Assembly: GCA_029204225.1 (NCBI GenBank)
Contig: CM055095.1
Span: 16,088,049 to 16,152,048, forward strand
Length of the DNA stretch: 64,000 nucleotides
From: Diphasiastrum complanatum
Lineage: Eukaryota; Streptophyta; Lycopodiopsida; Lycopodiales; Lycopodiaceae
Direction: 5' to 3'
Shown here: positions 25,501 to 37,000 of the stretch, in pieces
Layout: each line of letters opens with the position of its first letter
How positions within the stretch are numbered: position 1 is the first letter of the stretch
Position numbers and translations under genes: made by a program
The notes under the pieces: model-generated
What the model saw: only the letters and a program-made list of their open reading frames with translations
The model's database searches: none
What the model was told of the DNA's origin: nothing

Positions 25501-28500
25501 GTACATGACCAAAATTGGGTTCAACTGAACTTAAGACAAACTTAAGATGGCCTAAATAACCAAATACCCATGGTTACACAAATCTCGACCTTTTGGGTCA
25601 AAGTAACCTATGGATTAACTTCAGCATAGTCATTTATTTCTAATAGTGTCTTGCGACATCATTCGATATGGCTTTAGTGAAGGGAAGTAGAAATCGATCC
25701 TTGACTACAAGGATTCGAATTTGTGATAGTCAACACAAATTCGCAAATTACCATTTCTCTTAGAAACAAAAACAACAAGGAATAATCATGCCCTATAATT
25801 AATTTTATATATATGTATTAAACCCACTACGATCTCTTGGATAGGAGACGAGCACACAAGAGCATAGGTTGTGACACGAACCACCCAACCAACTGTCTAA
25901 CATACGGCTAGACACCCTTGAGTTAGTCCCTAAAGAAGATACTACGGTAGCAAGAGCATAGAAAGAACGACCAATGATCAATACTTACAATATGTCAAAA
26001 TGGGAGGGGTGAGGGATATACCAGTACATTCTTTCCCCCTTCTCAATTTTGACCTCAGAATGAGAAATGTGGGTATTGGCATCTACAAAAGTTTCTTCTT
26101 GTGGCTATTCCACCATGATAGTTTGTTCAACTACTTAAGTATGTCAATTGGCCATTGGGCAGCTTGGGTTTGTTTTGTAATGTCTTGTTGATTTGACACA
26201 TTGATTGGGGTAATAGGGACTCCATTTTGCAAATTCTTGATAGCTTGGTGGTGACATTGGCTGCAATTGAAATGTTGACATTCCATTCGTCCACAACATG
26301 TGTAGAGATCATCAAGTTGATCATGCTTGTGAAGAGACACCTTGGTGTAAAAGGATTTCTATGTTGGTACTATTGTGGCTGCTGATATGGGTGCTAGTAG
26401 CTACTGCCGTTGAATGGGAAGTTGTTTAACCCTAAAATTCCAATTTCTTTCAGGTTGTTAATTTGTGATCTTTTTCTATGTGCATTCTGAACACTGCTAC
26501 GATCTGTGAGAACTACGATTTTCTGAATATATCGTCAGCATTACAAGTTGCCTTATGGGCTGGTCTGCATTGTTACCAAGTTCATCAAACCAGACATTTT
26601 CCAGTAATAATTGTTGTGCTTTGGAATTGTCAAGAATCACATTTCTCTTAATAAAGCATTACAAGTTGCCAACTTGCCATATAAGCTTGTTTGAATTGTT
26701 AAGAGATTATTTCCACTCTTGACCGTGTTGATGAAATGTTTGGCTGGTCAAACTGTTTTGTAAACCAGCATTTTTTCAATAACCAATTCTTAAAAGATGA
26801 CAGCAGTACATAAAATAGGTGTTGATAGACCAAAGTCCTCACTAGGAAGCTTTTCAAGTGAGAATGAATTGCTTCAAATGCTTATGGCATTTTTATTCAA
26901 CTTTTCCTTAGCATGTGGAACACAAACAAACTTCTTGCTAACACAAACAAGATTCAAGAAGCTTGTCAGAGTATAAAGAGAACAAATGAATGTTATCTAC
27001 AGCTCTCCATACTGAATTTGGAATGCAAAGGAAGGCTGGCTTGCTACACTGTGAACGCTAGGTGGCAAACTCCTCTGAGAAGTCTAACAGACCTAGATAG
27101 AATACTAGTCCACTTTAGGCTTCCTGCTCAGCCCTCTAGAGCAGCTACTTGAAAAATACTCATTATGGCATTGAGCATACAATATTTTGATTTCTGCTAT
27201 GTACCTTCACAGCCGCATAATTTGCTGAAACTGACATATGTTATGAAGGACTATGCTAAAGAAAGTGGGAAGCACAAAAGGTAGTATTGCACCAGTATCA
27301 TACATACTCTCTATTGCCTCTGATGTCCTGAGACGCTCACTGGATTTCAGGCCATTCTGAAGATCACGGAGTTCCACCTGCTCATCCACCAGAATCAAAA
27401 TTCAAACACTGTTCTCTGGCCTATTACCTATTCATTGGCATTTGAAAAACTTCAAGAATGTTCCACAAAATTAACTGCAAGGCTTTTTTGACCTAAGAGC
27501 TGCTCTAAAATTTCACAAAACAGCCTACTAAGGAGCTTTCTTTGTTTCTTCAGCTAACAAACAAAAAATGCTATTTGGACAAGTATAGCACAGATGCGAG
27601 TGGCTGCGAAATTTAACAGTCTCGAAGATGTTGTAATTTGACTCTCCGCGACATTGTGTATTTTTAAGGGTCCTTTGATTGGTGAATGCAAAAACAATGT
27701 AGAAATCTTACAAAGTTAAATGAGACATAAATAAAGCTTAAGATAAGGCTCCACAAAAAAAAGAAAAAAATTTGAGGAGATCTGAACTGGATATGAGAAA
27801 CGAAGCACAATTATGAAGCTATATGCCAAACAGTAGCACAGATAACAATGTCTGCTTGACTTTGCAATCGCCAACTTCAATCTGAATTTCCAAAAGTCTG
27901 AAGTATAGAAGCTATAACACAGTCTATTATTCACATAGTGAATATTAGCATAAAAATCACAAGAAGCACGGAAATAGTGATTGTAAATGTGACATTATGT
28001 GGCACTTCCTTCTTCCCAAAAGAAGGCTATCTTAAACAAAACATCAAAAAAGGACATGCAAAAGTAGTAACCGAACATGCATTAAGAATTGTTACAACAA
28101 TGATCAGAAAACACTGCATTGATCGAAGAACATCGGTAAGCACATCAATGAATAGCAGTGTTTCTAAAAAAGGGTAGAGCTTAATTGATGGGGCCTTCTA
28201 GGACTTTTGGACTGTTGAACTTTTCCCAAGGCTTAAAAAAAACTCAACCCTTTTCAATTCTTTTGGTCTTTAAGGATATACTTGTGCACTGGTTTTCTTG
28301 TTGGGAGAAGGCTTTGCTGAGAATTATTGATATTGATGTTGAAGTTTTGCTGATATATTGTGAAGGGAATGGAATGTACCATGAGTCGCAAGTGATGTTG
28401 AGTATATACCTCTCGACCTACCTTCCAAGAAGCTTGGTAGCTTTGGTTGGGCACCAATTTGATTCATGAATTTAATGAAGATGCCTCCAACGACTAAATT

Positions 28501-30463
28501 AACCCTACTTCCATTTTCCGTAACAAACAGTGAATGGGAGAAAGGAGCTATTTAAGTTATCAAAAAATGCATTGGAGCTCCACCATTCTACATGAAAAAA
28601 CTTGAAAAAGACATGAAGGTGTTGGACATAACCTGAATTGTTGCTCCTCCACGACCTTGCTGGGTATGTTGTGTCTTTAGCACCTATAAAAAGTCATAAT
28701 TAATCTAAAGATGAGTCATCATGATATAAGGTTTAAAATAAGAAACCTAATAAAGCATGAGTACAGGTTCCAGAGGGAGCTCAATAACCATTAAGATATA
28801 CTTTGATTGAACTGAATTTGTAAACACACTAGCTAGCTAAAAATCGTTAAGGCAATATTTAGACCATACCTGTAGTAGACGTCCTTCTCAAACCAGGTTC
28901 CAAAACACCAAAATTGTGTCAATTCACAAAAAAACCTTTGTCAAAGTTAAAAAAAAACAAGGAACATATATACCAACATAAGCATGCCTCAAAAGCTTAC
29001 ACGAATACATAAAGGAATTGGTCATATAACAAAATAGGTCCAGAACCTGGCACAAAGATGCATTCAAATTTAAGTCAGATTGTTCAAGGTAAAAAAGCGG
29101 GATACTGAACTTTGGTACATCAAACATCATTGTGGTCTGACCTTTTCTCTCTATGATGAATCCTTGCTTGACCTGCATGAGAAGAGACCCACGAAATTTA
29201 AATTAGAAACCTCTCAAGATTGACAAGTGCACAATAAGCTTTAGTTAAGGTCCACATGAAACTAATGAACATCCAGCAAATTATGATGTGTATAGTTGAT
29301 GTACATTGAAAGGAAAAAGAGCAATATTAATATTCAACTCCCATACTCACGTCATTACAGAGACAAATACCAAGATTTGGCATCAAAAGATTCCTAAAAC
29401 TAGAGCTTAAGTTGTAGGATCATTTAAATTTAGTTAACTTTTGTGTTATGAATCTCGATAGGACTTAATCATCTATTTTATTTGATAGGAGTATATTAGG
29501 TAAAATAATGAACGTGACCTTGGACAATGGCTAGAATCACAATTTTCTTGATTCTCATTCGGTGCAAAAGCTATGAGTCCCCACAAAAGCAAGATCACAT
29601 ATATCATCCACTTTGTTGCAGGAACTAATACCACGAAGTGCCCTAAGAAGATTCCTCATCTAGAGCTTTAGCTACAAGATCATTTATACTTGACTAAATT
29701 TCTTGTTATAACTCTTCCACATTTACAATTCTACAATGGTAATACATTAGTGTCTATTCATGAAGCTACAAATGTTTTTAGCAACATTTAAAAGCAAGTG
29801 AATTGTTTCATCCGTTGAGAGATTCCTAGTAAGAGGTAGGAGAGTATCTCTACGAGCTTTGTGATTTGTCTTCCTAGAACTCAAGAAGGTGACGATGCGA
29901 TTTGGGTAGTGCTTGATCAACTAACCAAATTGGCTACCTTTATGTCAAATAAAGCTTCTAATTATCTCAAATATTTGTGAAGAGGCTGGTTAGCCTTATG
30001 GATTGCCATCTGATGTGATAAGGGACCATGACGGTCAATCACAAGACACTTATGAGCAGTTGTATTCCGTTGCCTTATTGCCAGCGCTACCATATTCCCT
30101 ACTGTCGGAAAAAGCATCTGTCTAAGATCTGAAAATGCCTCGTCGCAAGGGGCTGGTGCCCCTGCTCCTGAACCTCCTGCGTTTCCAGCATTGCAACTTC
30201 ATTCTTGAGTTCTTGAATGGAAGTATGCAGCCTTCATTTGCACAGCTAGAAGCGGAGAATCATGAGAGGGAAGTCTTTCTCTGTGATTGTGAAGGTATTC
30301 GAATATACGGAGTTGATCTTCACAAAGAAGACCAACCAAGGTGTATGGAGAGAAAGAAACAGGTGCTTCTGGAGTGTCTGGAGTCGAATAGCTACAGTGG
30401 TTTCGCTATTGGGAAGAATAGAATTTGGTTCCTTATGGCTTCAGTTCAGTTTATTGTGATCTC

Positions 30464-30538
<75 letters not shown>

Positions 30539-33500
30539 TTTTATTATTAATGTCTTTTCCACCAATAGGCATATAAGACGAAAGAAAAATACATATCAAG
30601 TGTATGGTACAGCGGGAGCGTATGAAACGCCTCCATAACAGAAAAGAAATGTCAATGTACTACAACTGTAGCTACGTCTAATGTCTAATGCTGCCAATAT
30701 GACAATGGTATATCTCAGTGTCCTCAAGTACTGCTACTGCCAAAGAACGATGTGATGAGGATAAATGCGTGGAGGTGGCCTCGATACATGTTGCTGACGT
30801 CGCCAAGAAGGTCGTCTCTGAGTAGTGGCTCTGCGGGCAATATAAGTATGAGTACGTGTAGTACATCGTCTCTGGTCTCTATGTCGTAAAGAGTAATTGT
30901 CGTCGTCACTATCATCCAATATAAGGTCCGTACGCGGTCTCATGTGGGAGAAAAACGATGTGATCTGGAGTTGTGCATCGCAGTAAAAACATCTCTCTGA
31001 TCATAAGTGCGACACATCATCATATGCTATAAGGGACCGCAGTGTGACCGGAGCCTCTCGGAAGAGGTAATGGTATCTCCCTCTGATCTCATAATAGACT
31101 GGACATCTGAAAAAAAAGTGCTCCTCTGACTCCACCTCGGACAGTGAACATATCTGGCAAATCCGCTCCTCTCATGGGGTACCATGGAAACGTCCAATCT
31201 CAATCTCAATCTCAATCTTAAGCTGATGTGATGAGACTCGTAACTAGCCCAACGTGAATCTCAAGCCATGGGATAATCCCGAGTCTAAATAACGTGGTAA
31301 CATTGGGGTCCCCACATGATCCATCTCCAAGAAATGAGTCCTGTAATCGTCGCGTTTAACCCCTAACCGGCCCTGCCATGTACGACGAAGATATGCTCTA
31401 TAGAGGAAATGTCGGATATAATCGTGGGTACCCGATGGGAGGTCCATAATAGAGTTGCCAAAAGTATCCAATAGACGTGATGCCTGTGAGAACCATGGCA
31501 AGTGATAGCCTAGACTATAAAGGTGCTGAGATGATATGAGTGTTGCCCGAGGGGCATGAGTGGGAAGTAGCCTAAGACGTTGTATATATGTGATAAGACG
31601 AAAGATGGCATCGAGCTATAGAGGTGGAACTACGAACTCTGCTAAGATAATCTGGTGCGGGAGAAAGGGTTTAGCCCGTATCATCCATGATAACATAAGG
31701 ACCTGTAGGCGTGAGATACTGGCCCAATCAGCCCTGGGCACCATGCCTCTGCAGCATACAGTGCTGTGGGGGAGACAAAAGTATCAAATAATAGACACTT
31801 ACTCGGGGCGTCCCGAATAAATCTCTGAAAGCAACTCGCTCAAGCTGGACCAAGGAGGCATGTCCCTTCCCAAGTCTGGCTGTAGCTGCATGTCTCATAC
31901 CAAATATAGGACCAGTGAAAAGAACTCCAAGATAGGTGTAGGATGACACAATCTCCAACGCCTGTCCATCTAGAAAAAGCTCATGTCGCTGCATGAAAGC
32001 CCTAGAAGTGTTGAAGACCATAATTTTGGTCTTCTCAATAATCTGCAAACCCCATCTAGTACAGAAACCATGAAAACTATCCAACTGTCTCTGTAATCCC
32101 TCTCTAGTCAAAGATACTAAAGCGACATCATCTGCATATAGGAAAATGGCAATCAAAATATCTCCAAGTCGACAACCTGTACCACCACTCTACTCAATGA
32201 CTCTCTCAAGCTCATCAATATATAGCCCGAATAGTGTAGGTGAAAGGGAACAACCCTATTTCACCCCGATGGTGCTCCATATATGCTCTGACAGTTACGA
32301 ATAAAGCCACAGCTGATCTAAAGCTAAGCTATAAAAGCATCACATAAGCAAGACTTAAGCTATGAAAGCAGCACATAAGCAAGACTTAACCCTAGAAAGC
32401 AGGAAAGAGAGAGATTAAGGAGACTAAAGAGAGAGATCAATATCATCAGCTGAATAACAAATGACACAGTTTCCCTACTTATAACCAAGAGGAAGCCCTA
32501 AAAGGAAGCTTCCGGTGGCTAGGGCCCAACTGGGAGGGAAAATAGTGCGCCCTCCAAGAAGGCCCCCACTCTCCAGTAATATGTCCAAATGGCCTAATAA
32601 TGAATAATAAGGCCAAAGGCCAACCATATAGTCTAAGTGTCACTAATGAATAAAAAAGGGCCCAAGGCCTGCTTATGCATAAAGTAAAGTAAATGTAAAT
32701 GGATGCGGCGAATGTAATGAGCCGAGTCCATAACTCTGACAGACCAGTGTCACCCCGAAAACATCCACTAACTCGCTCATAAAGTGCCAGCACGGCTAGA
32801 ACTGTGTCAATGGAGAAGCCAAGATCACGTAGTCGCTGGATGAGAAGAAAGCGTGGAACAGAATCAAAGGCTTTCCTGAAGTCAACAAAGCAACAGTAAA
32901 CCCTCTATCTCCTATGTCTGGCCTCCTCAATGATAGCTCGAAGAGTGAAGACATGATTTGTGGTAGAGTGGTGAGCACGAAAGCCAACCTGGCCCAATGC
33001 ATGTAGTCTCCCAGTTTCAGCCTCAAAGCTGATCGCTAACTAAAGTATAGTACCATAAAACTTCGCTATGATATGGCCAATCATGATAGTACGGTAGTTA
33101 CCAGGATTCATGGGGTCACCATTTTTGTGGATGGGATGTACGATATTAGTACACCAGGAGTGGAGGAAGCCCGAGATGAGAGCACAACTAAGCAAAGTGG
33201 CTAGAATGGGTGAGAGTAGGTCTGCAGCATGCAGAAGTTCTGATTCAAGGTCTTCTATGTCTCTAGTGTGGTGGGTCTTCATTCTCTTTATGGCCTCAAT
33301 GACCATATCAGAGGTGAGGAAGGTGAATTCACATGGGCGGGGGAGATGGAAATGGGTGAGTCAGTAGGTATGGTGTATAGTGAGGTGGCGTATGTGGAGG
33401 GGGTGGAGCATGAGGGATAAATGCACGCCAAAAGGAACCTGTAGAGGAACTAGATAGGGAAGCAACAAGGCTTCTCCCCTTTTGCTCTTCATAGGCACGC

Positions 33501-33781
33501 TTTTTGCGGTGGAGAGTACGATGGAGAGCTCAGAGATCGACGAACAATGGGTAGAATAAGTGGATCATGTGTGCGTGCATGTGTAACACGGAGGTGTAGT
33601 GAACGACACTCGTCATCAAACCACGGAGGCCGATCATGACAAAGGGGACATGTGTCTTTTCTCTTCGATATGGGTTTCAGCCATGATTCAGTATTACTAT
33701 GGTTCAGTATGATTCTACAACGCGTAGTATGGTTCAGTATGGTTCCTTTTGGTTTCAGTTCGGTTTGTTGTAATCTCAAAT

Positions 33782-33832
<51 letters not shown>

Positions 33833-33975
33833 ATGTGTCAATATGTTTCAGCCATGATTCAGTATGGTTCAATACGTTTAAGTATGTTTCAATACGATTC
33901 AGTATGGTTTAGTATGGTTCAGCATGATTCAGTACGGTTCCTTATGGTTTCAATTCGGTTTGTTGTGATCTCAGG

Positions 33976-34014
<39 letters not shown>

Positions 34015-37000
34015 CTCCTGTAACAAGACAAGCCATTCTAATTTTATATCCACGACAGAATCCAGTAGGAATTGATGCACCTAAACTAGACCACCCTATA
34101 CCCGAAACATCCGGCAACCTGTATAAACGTACTGCCCTTGATTAGAGCTTTAATCTGATGTCCTTGAGTTCGTATCCCTCTGGCTGCGTCATATAGATTT
34201 CCTCTTCGATGGTTCCATTGAGGAAAGCGGTCTGGACATCCATCTGGTGGACTTCAAGATCTATTGCGGCTGCAAAGGAGAGGAGTAGGCGGATCGACGC
34301 ATGTTTGACGACTGGGCTGAAGGTTTCTGAATAATCCAGGTCTAGAATCTGAGAAAAGCCTTTGGCGACTAGCCTGGCCTTGTAACGATTTAGCCTTCCT
34401 TCAGCGTCGTACTTTGCCTTGAATATCCATTTGCATGGAATTGGTTTTCGGTCCTTTGGCAGCTCAGTGACTGTCCATGTTTGATTCTCCATCAGAGAAT
34501 CGAATAAGTAGCAGGCCGGATCATCCATAAATCTGGATGGAAGCTGTCTGGACCTGTTCGACCTTCTAGATTGAACTTCGGTCCTCTGATGTGGGTTGAC
34601 TCGTTGAGGTTCTGACTCATTGTCTGAGTCAGTGTCGTTGTTCAGCAGTTGAATCCCTGGATCGGAATTGTCTGGTTGCTCGATCCTTGGGTCGGAATTA
34701 TCAGCAGCTTTCCCTTTGTGGTCGATGAATAAGTCTTCCACAAAAATGACATCTCTACTGGTGAATGCCTTCTCGGTATCCAGATTGTAGAGCTTGTATG
34801 CCTTCTGATTTGGGGAACAGCCTATGAAGATTGTCTTCCTGCTCTTATCATCCAGCTTTTTTCTTAGATCTTCAGGGATCTGAGCGAAAGCGATGCATCC
34901 AAACACTCGAATGTGTTTGAGTGATGGTTTCGATCCTATCCACACCTCATAAGGTGTCTTGCCATTCAGGGCTTTGGTGATGGATCGATTCTGCAAATAG
35001 GCAGCCATAGTAACAGCTTCTGCCCAGAATTTCTTTGGAAGAGAGGCATGGGCCATCATGCTCTTGGCACTTTCGATGAGTGTCCGATTCTTCCGTCATG
35101 CGGTGAGTAGTTGGTTGTATATTGTTGATGTATCCCAGTGGCCTTGCAGAACTCCTTGAATTCTGTGGAGATATACTCTCCCCCTCCATCTGTGCGTAGA
35201 GCTTTGATCTTCCTTTGGGTCTGATTTTCCGCAGATGCCTTGAACTGCGTGAAGAACTTAAATGCTTCAAATTTGTTCTTCATAAAGTAGGTAGCAGTTC
35301 TTCGAGAGAAGTCGTCGATGAAGGTTAGAAAATAGAGAGCTCCCCCTATGGAAGCAGTCTGCATCGGGCCACAAATGTCGCTATGCACAAGGTCAAGTAA
35401 GTCCTTGGATGTATGAACTGAGTCTGAAATGAAGGGACTTCTAGCATGCTTGCTGATAATACAGCTTTCGCATGGAGAAGTTGGCTTGCTGACAGAAGGC
35501 AAATCTTGTACTAGACTCTGAATATTGTTGAAGTTAAGATGGCCAAGTCTGAAATGCCACAGCATATCAGTTGATTCAGAAGTGGCTGTGTGAAGAGCTA
35601 GCTAAGTTTGTAAAGATAGCCGCTTCTTCTTCCGTAGGATAGAACCTTTCGGGATTTGTCAAGAATTGTGCAGCCGTCTGTATCGAATTCGACCCTCCGA
35701 CCTGAATCAGTGATTCTGCTAACTGAGAACAAATTCTTGGTCAAATTTGGAACGTGGAGAACGTTGGAAAGCAACTTGACTTCACCTCTTTTGAATTCAA
35801 CTCTGACTGTTCCTTCACCTTCGATTGAATGTGATGAGGTGTCTCTAAGTTGCACAACTCGAGAGTGGGTGAATGACTTATAGTCTTTGATCCAGTCGCG
35901 ATGGTGAGTCATGTGTTGAATTGCTCCGGAATCTAGACACCAGGAATCGATATCCTGTTGTTCTCCTTCTTTGTTCATGAAAGTTGCTTCATCTTCTTCT
36001 TCTTGTTGCTGATTTGAGTGACTGGTTGTAGCACTATGTGCTTGTTGTTGGAACTGCTTCTTCTTTTCGTTGTTGTATTTCAAAGTTCGGCAGTCCTTGA
36101 TTTCGTGGCCAGTCCTCTTACAGTATCTGCAGAAAAGTCTCTGCACTGGTTGGAATGAGGAAGAGCTTGAATTCGATCCTAAACTGGAATTTGGTCCAGA
36201 CTGCATGTTGCTCTTCTTGTCAATATAGCCTGACTTTGTAGATCTCTTGGATCTAAACTTCTGATTTTTTGAATATAGAGCTTGAGGATCCGATCTTGAG
36301 CCTGAGGAAGATGCTGATCTTCTAATCTCCTCTTGTAGGAGCAGCGAAATTACTCTTGATAGAGTGAGGTGCTCCTGGGTAGAAATTGCCATTACCCAAT
36401 TTTCGTAGGCTTCAGGTAGACTCGATAATAGAGTCATGAGTGCATCGGAATCTTCTATGACTGAGCCAGTTGCAGTCATTTGCTCCATAAGATTTTTGAA
36501 GGTTTTGAGATGACTTGAAACACTATCTGCATCAGACATTCTGAGGGTGAAGAATTTCTCCCTCGGATGAAGCTTGGAAGTAACGTCTTTGATGTCGTAG
36601 AGAATTGCTATGATGTCCCATGCATCCTTAGCGGTCTGAGCAGCACGTATGTGGCTGATCTGAGTATCCTTGATATTGAGGGTGATCATGGCAAATGCTT
36701 TGCCATCTCTCAATCTCCACTTGGTGATGATGGCTGCATCACCTTCTGGTTTGAGCTCTATGCCATCAACGATGTCCCACAGTGCTTTGGCTAGAAGTAT
36801 AACCTTCATCTTGAATTTCCAGAGATGGTAGTTATCTCCATCGAGTCTGTCAATGAGAGATGAACTAGATGATGGATCCATTCTGGTTGGACTAGATCAT
36901 TGGTAGAAACGATTGTCGGAATATTGTTGGTTGCGCGTTTGCTAGAAAGACGTCTTGATAGAAACAAGACTGATAATCCGCAGTAGAAATGCAGACTATT

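Larger units (their letters stand above)
14667..25645 (-). mobile_element. Copia (Ty1) element split by a nested chromovirus
   Basis: The ends are fixed by the 5-bp target duplication GTGTC (14662-14666 and 25646-25650). The 5' LTR is 25196-25645. The 3' LTR is 14667-14736 plus 20515-20884, interrupted by the chromovirus. A primer site abuts the 5' LTR and a purine tract abuts the 3' LTR. Without the insert it is about 5.2 kb. Coding order on the minus strand is gag, protease, integrase, damaged RT and RNase H. The RT palm is deleted, so it is not autonomous. It lies in EF-P intron 5 in sense orientation. Confidence 0.92.
30640..33690 (-). mobile_element. LINE, 5' truncated, RT split by a solo LTR
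   Basis: Minus-strand frames give a linker ([13 protein letters not shown] near 33620), RT (33306 down to 31728, with YADD) and a C-terminal zinc finger (near 31140). The endonuclease is absent. The RT has only a few stops, so it was probably young when the solo LTR landed at 32293-32735. It lies in EF-P intron 1, in sense. No target duplication or poly(A) is clear; the 3' side approaches a (GA)n tract. Confidence 0.85.

Noticed and set aside
26000-26340. Short frames on both strands in intron 5
   Set aside because: No homology, random composition.
30135-30638. 167-codon plus-strand frame
   Set aside because: It runs into an Arg-Glu repeat translated from (GA)n and lacks any domain. At most the first part is retroelement remnant.
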